Positions 36,932 through 46,449 of a stretch of DNA of 64,000 bases are shown here, in pieces. Each line of letters opens with the position of its first letter. Within the stretch, counting starts at the first letter, position 1. A program made the position numbers and the translations under genes. This DNA comes from a gamma proteobacterium symbiont of Stewartia floridana (GTDB lineage: Bacteria; Pseudomonadota; Gammaproteobacteria; Chromatiales; Chromatiaceae): contig NAUB01000033.1 in NCBI GenBank assembly GCA_003676145.1, positions 31,146-95,145 of the forward strand, read 5' to 3'. A model generated the notes under the pieces. It ran no database searches, was not told where the DNA came from, and worked only from the letters and a program-made list of their open reading frames with translations.

Positions 36932-39145
36932 ATGCGGATTTGGCATAGCATTAAGACCCATGGATGGTTGTGGTCTGTTGTTCTCCTGCCGCTGATTGCC
37001 GAGGCTGGTATCTGGCGGGATCTTCCATCACCTGAATATGCCGCCAGATCTGTCGTTGAAACGCCACGCTACTATCGTGCCCTTGAGGCGGATCTGGCGG
37101 CCCTTCGAGCGCAACTCTCTCAGGCACCGGCCGAATCCGGACTGACGATCCAGAACAGCCATCAAATCATACTGCCCCTGCCCGGTGGTGAGATGGTGCG
37201 TTGCTGGATAGAGCAGTCTCCAGTGATGGCTGCAAGCCTGGCGGAGCGCTATCCGGAGATTGCCACCTATCGTGTCAGGGGCGTGGACAACCCTGAGCTG
37301 ACCGGGCGGCTTGATCTGACCCCGAGAGGCTTTCACGCCATGCTGACCGGCCCGTCCGGAACCATCTATATCGACCCGGATCCCGACGGCCACTATCGAA
37401 GTTTCTATAAAGCGGATTACGCAAAATCTGTCGGCATCGCCGAGTCGCCACCTGTCTGTCAGCTCGGTCATCACATCAGCGGTGAGCCATTGGATGCGCG
37501 GATTGTCAGGGCCGGCCGGCAGACCCACAGCAGTGATCAGCGGCGTATCTATCGGCTTGCCGTGGCGGCTACCGGGGAGTACTCCGCCTACTTCGGCGGC
37601 AGCGTTACCGAGACCCTCGCCCAGATCGTGACGGCGATCAACCGGGTCAACCAGATCTATGGTCGTGATCTGGCGATCCAGTTTCAGCTGGTGGGCAATA
37701 ATGATCGGATCATCTACACCGATGCCAGTTCGGATCCCTATACCCATACACCCAGCGGGATCCCGACCATGCTGACTGAGAATCAGCAGAATCTCGATTT
37801 TACTCTGGGTGCCGACAGCTACGATATCGGTCATCTGTTCGGTATTCTCGGTGGCGGCCTGGCCAGTGTGGGTTCGGTCTGTCAGAGCTTCAAAGCCCAG
37901 GCCTACACCGGCACTTCCGAGCCTGACAACGATGTTTTTTATATCGATTTCGTTGCCCATGAGCTGGGACATCAATTGAATGCCAACCACACATTCAACG
38001 GAACATCTGCCAATTGTGGCGGTGTCAATCGAGTCGGCATTGCGGCGGTTGAGCCAGGCAGTGGATCGACCATCATGAGTTACGCCGGGATTTGCGGGGA
38101 TGAAAATCTTCAATCCAACTCGGATGCAACCTTTCATGCTCTCAGCATCGAAGAGATGGGCAGTTACATCAATCAGGGCAGCGGCAGACTCTGTGGCACC
38201 CTGGTTTCCACCGGCAACCGGGCACCGTTGGTCGATGCGGGAAACGTTGGCGAGGATGGTGTGCATACCATTCCTGCCGGAACTCCGTTTCGACTCACCG
38301 GGCAGGCTGAGGATCCGGATGAGGACAGCATCTCCTATCAGTGGGACGAGATGGATGCCGGAGGAGAGGGGGGCGCCACCGACGGGGATACCATTGGCAC
38401 GGACATCGATCAGCAGAACAATCCGCTGTTTCGCTCCTTTCTGCCGACCACCACGCCGGATCGTTACCTGCCGCGACTCACGACCCTGTTGGCCGGCAGT
38501 CAGGATATCGGCGAAACCTTGCCGACCAGCAGTCGTCAGCTCAACTTCAGGCTCACCGTGCGGGATGGCGAATCCGGGGTGGCCAGTGACGATCTGGTGA
38601 TCGATGTGGACGACAGTTCCGGCAGCTTTCAGATTACCGGTGGTTCACTCAACAGTGGCGGTCGATTCAACAGTGGTTCCAGTCAGTCGATCAACTGGTC
38701 GACCGGTGGTACGGATCAAAGCTGTCCTGAAGTATTGATCTCACTGATGAGTCTCGATGCAAGCGACCCCCCTGTTAACTTTTGTGATGATCATGATCCT
38801 GGAATGGCGATTCTCAACCTGGGGCGTTATCCCAACACGGGTGCCGCACTGGTTGACTTGCCCGATGTTACCCTGCAACAGGGACGGCTGATGCTGGCCT
38901 GTGCCGATGGTCTGTTTTTCAATCTGTCCGGGCAGAACTTCTCGATTCAAGGTGGTTCACAGGAGATCGCCAGTGACTGCAAACCATTGGATGGCACAAC
39001 GCTGCAGCATGGTACCCTGTTTACCGATGCGGGCGGAGCAACAAAATTCGACAGTCCCGGTGGCGGCGGTCTGTTGTGGCTGCTTAACCTGATGCTTGGC
39101 GTGGTCACTCTGGTCGCCATACGTGATCGAATCGATCGCTCATGA
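36932..39145 (+). CDS. Reprolysin-like metzincin protease with GlyGly-CTERM tail
   Basis: A 737-residue secreted zinc protease. A signal peptide (to about residue 30, LLPLIAEAG) leads into a propeptide-like region. The zinc motif is HELGHQLNANH (His343, His347, His353), with the metzincin Met-turn in TIMSYAGICG. Cysteines suggest disulfides. C-terminal to it lie beta-sandwich regions with an Ig/PKD look. The protein ends with SPGGGGLLWLLNLMLGVV, a hydrophobic helix, and basic residues (RDRIDRS). This Gly-Gly, helix, Arg layout is the GlyGly-CTERM sorting signal cut by rhombosortase. A rhombosortase-like gene lies about 2 kb downstream. The gene has a strong ribosome site (AAGGAGG) and no clear operon partner. 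Confidence 0.88.
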   Translation: MRIWHSIKTHGWLWSVVLLPLIAEAGIWRDLPSPEYAARSVVETPRYYRALEADLAALRAQLSQAPAESGLTIQNSHQIILPLPGGEMVRCWIEQSPVMAASLAERYPEIATYRVRGVDNPELTGRLDLTPRGFHAMLTGPSGTIYIDPDPDGHYRSFYKADYAKSVGIAESPPVCQLGHHISGEPLDARIVRAGRQTHSSDQRRIYRLAVAATGEYSAYFGGSVTETLAQIVTAINRVNQIYGRDLAIQFQLVGNNDRIIYTDASSDPYTHTPSGIPTMLTENQQNLDFTLGADSYDIGHLFGILGGGLASVGSVCQSFKAQAYTGTSEPDNDVFYIDFVAHELGHQLNANHTFNGTSANCGGVNRVGIAAVEPGSGSTIMSYAGICGDENLQSNSDATFHALSIEEMGSYINQGSGRLCGTLVSTGNRAPLVDAGNVGEDGVHTIPAGTPFRLTGQAEDPDEDSISYQWDEMDAGGEGGATDGDTIGTDIDQQNNPLFRSFLPTTTPDRYLPRLTTLLAGSQDIGETLPTSSRQLNFRLTVRDGESGVASDDLVIDVDDSSGSFQITGGSLNSGGRFNSGSSQSINWSTGGTDQSCPEVLISLMSLDASDPPVNFCDDHDPGMAILNLGRYPNTGAALVDLPDVTLQQGRLMLACADGLFFNLSGQNFSIQGGSQEIASDCKPLDGTTLQHGTLFTDAGGATKFDSPGGGGLLWLLNLMLGVVTLVAIRDRIDRS

Positions 39146-39163
39146 GGTGCAGTGGCTGCAGCT

Positions 39164-39991
39164 TTAGCTTGCGCGAAATCGGCAGGGCTTGCTGAACAGG
39201 CTGAAGAGTGTACTCAACATCTGTGTGGCCAGTTGAAACAGGTGTAGATTGGCCCGGTAGTTTGATTGGGCGGTAATGAACTTTCTCCGGCAGCCATCCC
39301 GCAACTTGATATAGCAATCCCTCTCATCGCATGTCATGGCATCCAGTGCCTCCTGGCTCTTATGGGAGAAACTGACATTCTCCTGCATGGTGTTGAGATT
39401 ATCCATGGCAGCCTGTAGAAACTGAATCTGTATGGCGGCAATCGAACCTGAGATCACTGCCAGCCAACTGATGGTTTTTTCATTGGCTTCCTGGGGAGTG
39501 CCACTGCTGATTAAACTGAACACCATCTTTTCGTAGATGAAGTTGAGAGTGCGTTGCCATGACCAGCTGTTCTGCAGCGTATCGATCTCAAGCGTAGTGG
39601 GTTTCTTGAGCGTTACATTGGCAGGCTGGTTTTGCAGTGGCAGAAACTCCTTGCAGAGAGACTCCATCATGCGGCAACAATCCGGCGATGCCGTAACGTT
39701 CGATATTGAACAGTTGTCTTTTGCCGTGTCATGTAACTGCTCCTGTATAAAACCGGGCAGAGTGGAGTCGCGAAGCTGTTGATTCAGACTCTCAAAGGCA
39801 TGATCAGTGAAACTATTAATGAAACCTGCTGCCATATCTTCAGCACCATAATCATCCGTCATGCTCTGCAGTCGACTACCGATCCGCTGCATGTTTTTAT
39901 CACTGCGTAACGAGCTCTGCGGTCGACTGACGGCCCTGCGTTGTTGCGGATGGTGGTGGAGGTGCCTGATTGGATGTAACAACATGGACAT
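39164..39991 (-). CDS. Protein of unknown function with cysteine clusters
   Basis: A 275-residue protein that I do not recognise. It begins with a basic, His-rich segment (LHPIRHLHHHPQQRRA) and has mainly helical polar sequence. Cysteines occur in groups (CSISNVTASPDCCRMMESLC and CDERDCYIKLRDGC), and one moderately hydrophobic segment (TISWLAVISGSIAAIQIQFL) may span or associate with the membrane. No signal peptide is evident and no ribosome site is seen at the ATG (39991) or the next ATG two codons later. Its composition looks somewhat less GC-rich than its neighbours. It could be a recent acquisition or an effector-like protein, neither of which can be shown. Confidence 0.6.
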   Translation of the reverse strand: MSMLLHPIRHLHHHPQQRRAVSRPQSSLRSDKNMQRIGSRLQSMTDDYGAEDMAAGFINSFTDHAFESLNQQLRDSTLPGFIQEQLHDTAKDNCSISNVTASPDCCRMMESLCKEFLPLQNQPANVTLKKPTTLEIDTLQNSWSWQRTLNFIYEKMVFSLISSGTPQEANEKTISWLAVISGSIAAIQIQFLQAAMDNLNTMQENVSFSHKSQEALDAMTCDERDCYIKLRDGCRRKFITAQSNYRANLHLFQLATQMLSTLFSLFSKPCRFRAS

Positions 39992-40184
39992 TGAAAACTG
40001 TCTATTGGTTAACGCTTAATAATGTTCAATTTAGTTGATCCAACAACTTCATGTAACTAGGGATTCCCCTAGCAAAAATGAGTGCAGTTTAATTGATGGC
40101 TTGGGCTGTTCGATCGCTGAGCTATCACTTCTGCTTAGTTGGTTTGGAGTGTGCCGCTCCGTATCAATATAAAAAAGGAAAGCT

Positions 40185-40874
40185 ATGAAAGGCCCGGGTA
40201 GTTATCTGCTTTTGCTAGTCATACTGATCGGTATTTCAGTCGCGTCCTATCGGTTGCAGTCCGCTGGTGATGGCTACCTGAATCACCCAACAAGGTTCGC
40301 TGTTCACTCCCCGCAGGATGTAATCCCGACGCGGAATGAATTGCTGTTTAACGGCAGGGTCGCCAGGTCTTATGAAGAGAGAGAGGTGCTGGAAGCAGAG
40401 CATGATGCCGATCGGTTAACTGAAGATCCCGCACAGGCTGCGGAAGCCTGTGAAGCCACTCCCGATCAACAGGAGATGTTGCATCTGGTTAATCGGGCCA
40501 GGGCCAGACAGCGGGATTGTGGTGGTGAGTTCCATCAGACTGCTCCACCGTTGAGATGGAACTGCCGCTTACATGAAGCCGCAGCGATTCATTCTCAGGA
40601 CATGATCGATGCTGATTTCTTTGACCACCAGGGCTCGGATGGATCAACGGTTGGCATGCGGGTGAGCCGCTCCGGTTATGAGTGGCGGGCTGTTGCAGAG
40701 AACATTGCGGCGGGCTATCCGGACAATCGGGCGGTGATGGCGAATCTGTTATCCAGCCCGACCCATTGCAGCAATATCATGGATCCGAAATTTCGCGAGT
40801 TTGGTTCAGCGGTGATCGATACGGATCAGGCTCACTACTACAACTACTGGACTCAGGTATTTGGCGCACGTTGA
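40185..40874 (+). CDS. CAP (SCP/PR-1) domain protein
   Basis: A 229-residue protein with an N-terminal membrane helix or uncleaved signal (SYLLLLVILIGISVASY), a polar linker, then a CAP domain of about 120 residues. The domain shows LVNRARARQRDCGG, LHEAAAIHSQDMIDADFFDH (the first active-site His), VAENIAAGYPDNRAVM (Glu-Asn), SSPTHCSNIMDPKFREFGSA (second His) and YWTQVFGAR. Bacterial CAP proteins are secreted or surface-exposed, and their role is generally unclear. The ATG at 40185 has AAAGGAAA just upstream. Convergent with the small lipoprotein gene. Confidence 0.9.
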   Translation: MKGPGSYLLLLVILIGISVASYRLQSAGDGYLNHPTRFAVHSPQDVIPTRNELLFNGRVARSYEEREVLEAEHDADRLTEDPAQAAEACEATPDQQEMLHLVNRARARQRDCGGEFHQTAPPLRWNCRLHEAAAIHSQDMIDADFFDHQGSDGSTVGMRVSRSGYEWRAVAENIAAGYPDNRAVMANLLSSPTHCSNIMDPKFREFGSAVIDTDQAHYYNYWTQVFGAR

Positions 40875-40898
40875 TCAGGCCTACCGGATCGGTTGAAT

Positions 40899-41288
40899 CT
40901 ATTTTTCGATACACTGTTTAAGCATCGCCTGATTGTAAGCCGCTGCATAATCATAGGCCCGCTGTAACAACTGCAGATGGATCTCGCCCCGCACCACATC
41001 GGTGGATCCCTCCACATAACGGATGCCGCAGACTGTCTTGGCTCTGCTGGTCAATTCCGCCGGTACACCCGGCAGGTCGGTGCCCCGCCCCATCATGCCA
41101 AGCAGTCGCTTGTCCCGCTTATCCAGGGCGGTCTGTACATCACGTGCCACATCGGCATCGCTGAGCCAGGCTAACGACTCGACACTCTTTTTCTCCTCTG
41201 GTGTGAGTTGGCTCAAATCAATGTCCTGAGTGTTCTGGCAGGCTGCCAGGGTAAGCAGCAGAGTTATAAAAATGGCTCGCCTAATCAC
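40899..41288 (-). CDS. Small lipoprotein, overlapping rhombosortase gene
   Basis: A 129-residue lipoprotein: the signal ends in LTLAAC (lipobox). The mature part is helical and charged (LTPEEKKSVESLAWLSDADV, TALDKRDKRLLGMMGRG). One cysteine is in RAKTVCGIRYVEG and one near the end. Not a family I recognise. The start is GTG at 41288, 8 bases inside the end of the rhombosortase-like gene, so the two are translated together. The tight coupling suggests it may assist rhombosortase or its substrates, which is an inference. Confidence 0.8.
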   Translation of the reverse strand: MIRRAIFITLLLTLAACQNTQDIDLSQLTPEEKKSVESLAWLSDADVARDVQTALDKRDKRLLGMMGRGTDLPGVPAELTSRAKTVCGIRYVEGSTDVVRGEIHLQLLQRAYDYAAAYNQAMLKQCIEK

Positions 41289-41889
41289 TGGTTTTCCTGT
41301 TAATTGGGAAGCGTATGCTGCCGATCAGCCAGACAAGCATACCACTCAAAGCGCCATACAGATGGGATGCGACAACAACCGGTCCATCTGCCATCGATTC
41401 ACTGCCCGGCAGTGGCCCCTGCCACTGCTCCCAGGCAATTTTCCCAACAACGGCGATCAGCAGGCTCACAGAGAGTAGTGGTTCCTGTTTCATCTGCTTG
41501 AGCAGGCCCCAGATCAACAATCCATGAAGGGCGCCGGAGAGGCCACGGTACCAGACCAGCTGCGGACTGAAAAACCAAAGCGCCGTTGAGGTGATGAGGG
41601 TGATGAGCAACAGTATCAGACCGCAGCGTTGCGAGGGAAGAGTATTCAGCAACAACCCCCAGACCATCCAGAGACCGAGCAGGTTCATCGTCAGGTGGCC
41701 CCAGCCAAGATGCACCAGATGTGCCGTGATCAGGCGCCATAACTCCCCGTTCACGATATGGTCACGGTGGTATTCAAGCCATCCCGATGCGCTCTCTGTG
41801 GCGAGGGCTAGCAACAGACAGGTCAGGCTGACTGCGAGCGGACAGAGGGTGTGGGTTAAGGGGAAATTGAAACTGGCTGATCTATCCAA
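41281..41889 (-). CDS. rrtA: Rhombosortase (rhomboid-family intramembrane serine protease)
   Basis: A 202-residue rhomboid-fold protein with about six membrane segments. The conserved rhomboid blocks are present: ITAHLVHLGWGHLTMNLLG, the catalytic serine in YRGLSGALHG (Ser118), and the catalytic His in ASHLYGALSGM (His176). The short size and the GLSGALHG block, followed by LLSVSLLIAVVGKIAWEQ, match the rhombosortase group, which cuts GlyGly-CTERM tails during surface sorting. A protein with such a tail is encoded at 36932-39145. The start is TTG at 41889, the only start codon before the first membrane helix, and lies 15 bp after moeB. Confidence 0.88.
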   Translation of the reverse strand: MDRSASFNFPLTHTLCPLAVSLTCLLLALATESASGWLEYHRDHIVNGELWRLITAHLVHLGWGHLTMNLLGLWMVWGLLLNTLPSQRCGLILLLITLITSTALWFFSPQLVWYRGLSGALHGLLIWGLLKQMKQEPLLSVSLLIAVVGKIAWEQWQGPLPGSESMADGPVVVASHLYGALSGMLVWLIGSIRFPINRKTSD

Positions 41890-41904
41890 TGGTCGATCCG
41901 GAGT

Positions 41905-42651
41905 TCAGTCCTGTCTACTGCAGACCGGACATCCCGGGTCCTGTTTCAGTGTCAAGCTACGCCACTCCATCTGCAGCGCATCCAGTAGCAGTAGCCGACC
42001 TTCAAGTGGATTACCCGCACCGGTCAGCACTTTGATCGCTTCAGTCGCCTGAATGCTTCCGATGATGCCGACCAGTGGCGCCAGAACACCGTTCGCTGAA
42101 CAGCTCTCATCCATTCCGCCTTCATCCGGATAGAGGCAGTGGTAACAGGGGCTGCCGGGTTTACCGCTGAATACGCTCACCTGTCCCTCCATGCGAATCG
42201 CCGCCGCAGAGACCAGCGGGGTCTGGTGCCTATGACAGGCCTTGTTGATGGCAAAGCGGGTGGCAAAGTTATCCGTACCGTCAAGCACCACATCCGCCAG
42301 TTTTACCAGTTCGTCCAATTGATCCTCGTCCAGTTTTTCTGCGCTGGTCTCTACCTGGATCTCGGGATTGATCGCTTGCAGTGTCTGTTTGGCCGATTCA
42401 ACCTTCAGCTGATCGACACGCTCCGTGGTATGGATGATCTGGCGTTGCAGATTGGTCAGATCCACCCGGTCGAAATCGACCAGATGGAGAACGCCCACCC
42501 CGGCCGCGGCAAGATACATTGCTGCAGGTGAGCCGAGACCGCCCAGGCCGATGATCAGAGCCCGTGAATCAAGCAGCCGCTGCTGCCCCTCAATTTCGAT
42601 GGAAGGCAGCATTATCTGTCGACTGTAGCGCAGCAGTTGTTCGTCATTCAT
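41905..42651 (-). CDS. moeB: MoeB/ThiF-family sulfur-carrier adenylyltransferase
   Basis: An E1-like enzyme that adenylates the C-terminal glycine of a ubiquitin-like sulfur carrier (MoaD or ThiS). The 248-residue protein has GLGGLGSPAAMYLAAAGVG (nucleotide-binding), DFDRVDLTNLQRQI, LDGTDNFATRFAINKACH and the zinc-binding pairs CYHCLYPDE and CPVCS. CSANGVLAPLVGIIG follows the first pair. The length and absence of a rhodanese domain fit MoeB. A ThiF role is an alternative. It is followed 15 bp later by the rhombosortase gene. Confidence 0.9.
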   Translation of the reverse strand: MNDEQLLRYSRQIMLPSIEIEGQQRLLDSRALIIGLGGLGSPAAMYLAAAGVGVLHLVDFDRVDLTNLQRQIIHTTERVDQLKVESAKQTLQAINPEIQVETSAEKLDEDQLDELVKLADVVLDGTDNFATRFAINKACHRHQTPLVSAAAIRMEGQVSVFSGKPGSPCYHCLYPDEGGMDESCSANGVLAPLVGIIGSIQATEAIKVLTGAGNPLEGRLLLLDALQMEWRSLTLKQDPGCPVCSRQD

Positions 42652-42703
42652 AGAGTCAGGGCCTGAACAATTGAGTTGACCGTTAACCGGTCATTGTGTG
42701 GTA

Positions 42704-43168
42704 TCAGAGGTATTTTCGCCAATGCTCGGGGCGTTGATCCCGCAGTTGATGATTCATCCGTTGATAGCGGTCTGCAAAGATCATGCGGGTGCATTTTGAG
42801 TCGCTTCGGTTGCATCCCAGGTTGGCGCGTTCGGTATCTTCCGTATAGTAGTAGAGTGCTCTTTTTAGGCGATAGAGCAGGCGGTTGTCGATGTGCAGTC
42901 CCATTGCCGTCAGGCCGGTCTCAATCTGCTCCAGTGAGACCTCCAGCAGTTCATACTGAATCTGCAGCAGGGTGGGGGAAACAGGATTCGTTTTGATAAT
43001 ACCAACCACATCCGCCAGTAAGCTTGCCGCTGTACCGGCCTGATTGGGATCCGGGTGGAGTTCGACAAAGTGAATGTCCCGGTGTTTCACCAAGTCGTGT
43101 GGGGGGTCACCCATAGCCTCCAATCCTAGCGAAAGCGTTAAAATAATCAAGCAATTTAGAACCCGCAT
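42704..43168 (-). CDS. Small secreted protein of unknown function
   Basis: A 154-residue protein with a signal peptide (VLNCLIILTLSLGLEAMG). The mature part is mainly helical with a Tyr-rich segment (LKRALYYYTEDTERANLG) and two cysteines close together (CNRSDSKC). It ends in a basic, Arg/Gln/Trp-containing tail. No family is recognised. It lies between prmC (77 bp upstream) and moeB (52 bp downstream), on the same strand, so it may be co-transcribed with them. Confidence 0.65.
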   Translation of the reverse strand: MRVLNCLIILTLSLGLEAMGDPPHDLVKHRDIHFVELHPDPNQAGTAASLLADVVGIIKTNPVSPTLLQIQYELLEVSLEQIETGLTAMGLHIDNRLLYRLKRALYYYTEDTERANLGCNRSDSKCTRMIFADRYQRMNHQLRDQRPEHWRKYL

Positions 43169-43245
43169 GAGCGCCTGTTGCCGGCCACTCTGAGTGGTCG
43201 GGCCAGTATGGGAAACAGTTACTCAATCGATTGATTTTAAACGGC

Positions 43246-44088
43246 TCATGAGCAGCAGCCTTCGGTCACTCTGGGTTGTCCGGCAAGATCCGTATGACTC
43301 CTTATCCCGCTCATTCCGGCAGACTGCATCAGCCGGCGAACAGCATCTGCCTGATTGTATCCATGCTCGAGTATCAGCCAGCCGTTCTGTTTCAGTCTGG
43401 CTGGAGCCTGCTCGATGATGGTTCGGATATCATCCAGTCCATCCTCTCCGGAGACCAGGGCGCTACGGGGTTCATAGGGCAGATCCCCCTGGGTGAGATG
43501 GGGGTCGTCCGTTTCGATATAGGGCGGATTGCTGAGGATCAGATCAAACCGTTCACCCTTGGGAAGTGCAGCGCACCAGTCGCCGGCATGGAACAGCAGA
43601 TTCTGCAGACCCAGTCGCCGGGCATTTTCCTGAGCGATGCTGAGCGCGGCCTGCTGCAGATCGGTCGCCGCCACTCTGGCATCGGGGCGTTCGCTGGCCA
43701 GCGCCAGGGCAATGGCGCCACTACCAGTGCCCAGATCCGCTGCAATCGGGTTGTGGCAGCCTTCAATATGGATGAGCGCCCGCTCGACCAGCAGTTCGCT
43801 CTCAGCCCTTGGGATCAGGGTGTCCGGTGTGACCCGCAGTGACAGAGACCAGAACTCACGTTGTTGCAGAATATAGGCGATGGGTGTGCCCTGCTGCCTC
43901 TGCTCGATCAGCTGTTGATAGTGCTGCTGTTGTGATTCACTCAATATCGCCTCCGGCCAGGCGTAGAGATGGCTCTTCGGCTTGTCCAGCAGGTGGCACA
44001 ACAGCATCGCCGCTTCCAGCTCCGGATTCTCAGCAATGCCACTGAGGGATTGTTGTGCTGTCAGCAGGGCCTGTTTGAGGGTTGGCAT
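43246..44088 (-). CDS. prmC: Release factor glutamine methyltransferase
   Basis: PrmC methylates the Gln of the GGQ motif in release factors RF1 and RF2. The 280-residue product has the SAM-binding ADLGTGSGAIALALASERPD, the substrate-binding NPPYIE, and the N-terminal helical domain. The frame opens at 44136, but the ATG at 44088 (MPTLKQALL) fits the family start, with AAGGG just upstream, and the earlier start would overlap prfA. Its substrate RF1 is encoded 16 bp upstream. Confidence 0.97.
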   Translation of the reverse strand: MPTLKQALLTAQQSLSGIAENPELEAAMLLCHLLDKPKSHLYAWPEAILSESQQQHYQQLIEQRQQGTPIAYILQQREFWSLSLRVTPDTLIPRAESELLVERALIHIEGCHNPIAADLGTGSGAIALALASERPDARVAATDLQQAALSIAQENARRLGLQNLLFHAGDWCAALPKGERFDLILSNPPYIETDDPHLTQGDLPYEPRSALVSGEDGLDDIRTIIEQAPARLKQNGWLILEHGYNQADAVRRLMQSAGMSGIRSHTDLAGQPRVTEGCCS

Positions 44089-44104
44089 GGGATGCCCTTT
44101 AACT

Positions 44105-45184
44105 TCAGGCTTCGCCCATTGCGGCCAGCTCTTCAAGCTGATGTTCCCGCAGCAGAGGTTCCACCACCTGATCCAGCGTGCCGGTCATCACCTCATCGAG
44201 TTTATAGAGGGTCAGATTGATGCGGTGATCAGTCAGGCGGTTTTGCGGAAAATTGTAGGTGCGGATGCGTTCCGACCGATCACCGCTGCCGACCTGCAGT
44301 TTACGGGCGCTGGCCTGCTCCGTGGCGATCTTCTGTTGCGCTTGGGAGAGCAGTTTGGCCTGCAGCAGGGACATCGCCCGTGCCTTGTTTTTATGCTGTG
44401 AACGCTCGTCCTGGCACTCAACCACGATCCCGCTGGGCAGATGGGTGATGCGTACTGCGGAATCGGTCTTGTTGACGTGCTGTCCGCCAGCCCCGGAGGC
44501 TCGATAGGTGTCGATACGCAGATCGTTATTGTTGATCTCCACGTCATCCACCTCCTCAACTTCCGGCAGTATGGCCACGGTGCAGGCTGAGGTGTGGATG
44601 CGTCCCTGGGACTCGGTCTCGGGTATGCGCTGTACCCGGTGGGTGCCCGATTCAAATTTCAGACGGGAGTAGACCGCATTACCACTGATCCGACAGACCA
44701 CCTCTTTGTAGCCGCCATGCTCACCCAGGCTTTCGCTGATGGTTTCAGTCTGCCACTTCTGTGACTCCGCATAACGAAGGTACATCCGATGCAGGTCACT
44801 GGCGAACAGGGCGGCTTCGGCGCCACCGGTACCGGCCCTGATCTCGAGAAAGACATTGCGTTGATCGTTCGGATCGGCCGGAATCAGCAGCAATTGCAGC
44901 TCAGGCTCCAGACGCTCCCTGGCCTCTTCCGCCTGGCTCAGCTCCTCTTTCGCAAGCTCGGCCATTTCAGGATCTGAGATCATCTCTTTTGCCGCTTCGA
45001 TATCCTCCTCCGCGGCGGAATACTCCCTGAATGCCAGGACTACGGGCTCCAACTGGGCATACTCCCGTCCCAGGTCGCGGAACTGATTCTGGTCACTTTG
45101 GATATCCGGATCCGCCATTAATGCGGTGATCTCTTCGAAGCGTTCGGCGATCTGATCCAACTTGCCGCGCAGTGAGGGCTTCAT
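44105..45184 (-). CDS. prfA: Peptide chain release factor 1
   Basis: RF1 ends translation at UAA and UAG. The 359-residue product has the catalytic [14 protein letters not shown] and the anti-codon-recognising region around [12 protein letters not shown]. It overlaps hemA by four bases (ATGA), and prmC follows, the conserved hemA-prfA-prmC order. Confidence 0.98.
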   Translation of the reverse strand: MKPSLRGKLDQIAERFEEITALMADPDIQSDQNQFRDLGREYAQLEPVVLAFREYSAAEEDIEAAKEMISDPEMAELAKEELSQAEEARERLEPELQLLLIPADPNDQRNVFLEIRAGTGGAEAALFASDLHRMYLRYAESQKWQTETISESLGEHGGYKEVVCRISGNAVYSRLKFESGTHRVQRIPETESQGRIHTSACTVAILPEVEEVDDVEINNNDLRIDTYRASGAGGQHVNKTDSAVRITHLPSGIVVECQDERSQHKNKARAMSLLQAKLLSQAQQKIATEQASARKLQVGSGDRSERIRTYNFPQNRLTDHRINLTLYKLDEVMTGTLDQVVEPLLREHQLEELAAMGEA

Positions 45185-46449
45185 GCTTTATTGTCTGTTT
45201 TTTTGATTTGGAATAGGGTATTGGCGGCTTCCAGCAGATCGATCTGGCCATTGAATCCGGCCTGGCGCATTTGCGTGCTTGGGGTATGCAGAAGCTTGTT
45301 GGTCAGGGTGTGTGCTATGAAGCGGATCGCCTCTTCCGGGGATTTTCCTTTGGCCAGCTGTTGCATCGCCTTCTGCATCACTTCGTCACGCAGCTGTTCC
45401 GCATAGCCGCGATAGTCCTGGATCAGCTCCACCGCATCCAGCGAACGCAGCCAACCCATGTAGTCGTCCACATAGTGTTCAATGATCTCTTCCGCCTGTT
45501 CGGCTGCCTCTTCCCGTGAGCGCATGTTTTCCTGGATGACCTCATCCATATCGTCCACGGTGTAGAGGTAGATATCGCTGAGATCGGCCACTTCAGGCTC
45601 GATATCCCGGGGAACCGCAATATCCACCATGAAGATGGGTCTGTGTTTGCGCTCTTTCAAAGCGCTCTCCACCGTTCCCTTGCCGAGTACCGGAAGCGGG
45701 CTGGCGGTGGAGGAGATGACGATGTCCGCCTCAGCCAGATGGTTGCTGATCTCCGTCAGGGCGATGGCGTAGCCCTCAAATTGCACGGCCAGCTGGTGTG
45801 CCCGTTCCACGGTGCGGTTGGCCACGATGATGCGCCCGATGCCGTTCTGGCTCAGGTGCCGAGCCGCCAGCTCCACGGTCTCACCGGCGCCGATCAGCAG
45901 TGCGGTCTGCTCCGAAAGGTCACTGAAGATCTGTTTCGCCAGGCTGACGGCGGCAAAGGCCACTGAGACCGGGCTGTTGCCGATGTTGGTGTCGGTGCGG
46001 ATCTGTTTTGCCGCTGAGAAGGCGTGTTGAAAGAGTTTATAGAGCAGTTTGCCGGTCGTGCCGGTGTCGGTTGCGGTCTGGTAGGCCGCCTTGACCTGCC
46101 CCAGTATCTGCGGCTCCCCGAGTACCAGGGAATCGAGACCACAGGAGACGCGCAACAGGTGTTTTACGGCGTCCAGCCCGAAATGGCTGTAGAGATAGGG
46201 CATCACCCGGTCGCTGGGCAGGCCGTGAAAACGGCTGATCCAGTCTGCCAGGGGCTCGTGGTCCTCTTCAGTGAGGATGCAGTAGACCTCTGTGCGGTTA
46301 CAGGTGGAGAGAATCACAGTCTCTTTGACGGCAGGATTCTCCCGCAGACTGCGCAGAGCACCGGCAATGATATCGGGACCAAAGGTGACCTTTTCCCGGA
46401 TTTCCACCGGGGCGGTTTTGTGATTGAGTCCGAGTGCTAGTATCGACAT
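45181..46449 (-). CDS. hemA: Glutamyl-tRNA reductase
   Basis: HemA reduces Glu-tRNA to glutamate-1-semialdehyde, the first step of the C5 route to haem. The 422-residue product has [16 protein letters not shown], the nucleophilic Cys50 in STCNRTEVY, the NADPH-binding [16 protein letters not shown] and the C-terminal dimer helix. It starts a hemA-prfA-prmC operon. In many gammaproteobacteria it is divergent from lolB/ispE or a TPR gene. Here the upstream neighbour is the exporter cluster, and ispE lies about 14 kb away on the same strand. Confidence 0.98.
   Translation of the reverse strand: MSILALGLNHKTAPVEIREKVTFGPDIIAGALRSLRENPAVKETVILSTCNRTEVYCILTEEDHEPLADWISRFHGLPSDRVMPYLYSHFGLDAVKHLLRVSCGLDSLVLGEPQILGQVKAAYQTATDTGTTGKLLYKLFQHAFSAAKQIRTDTNIGNSPVSVAFAAVSLAKQIFSDLSEQTALLIGAGETVELAARHLSQNGIGRIIVANRTVERAHQLAVQFEGYAIALTEISNHLAEADIVISSTASPLPVLGKGTVESALKERKHRPIFMVDIAVPRDIEPEVADLSDIYLYTVDDMDEVIQENMRSREEAAEQAEEIIEHYVDDYMGWLRSLDAVELIQDYRGYAEQLRDEVMQKAMQQLAKGKSPEEAIRFIAHTLTNKLLHTPSTQMRQAGFNGQIDLLEAANTLFQIKKTDNKA

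Noticed and set aside
37028..38266. Open frame of 412 codons on the minus strand across the metalloprotease gene
   Set aside because: The plus-strand frame has a signal peptide, zinc motif and Met-turn. The minus frame shows no family features.
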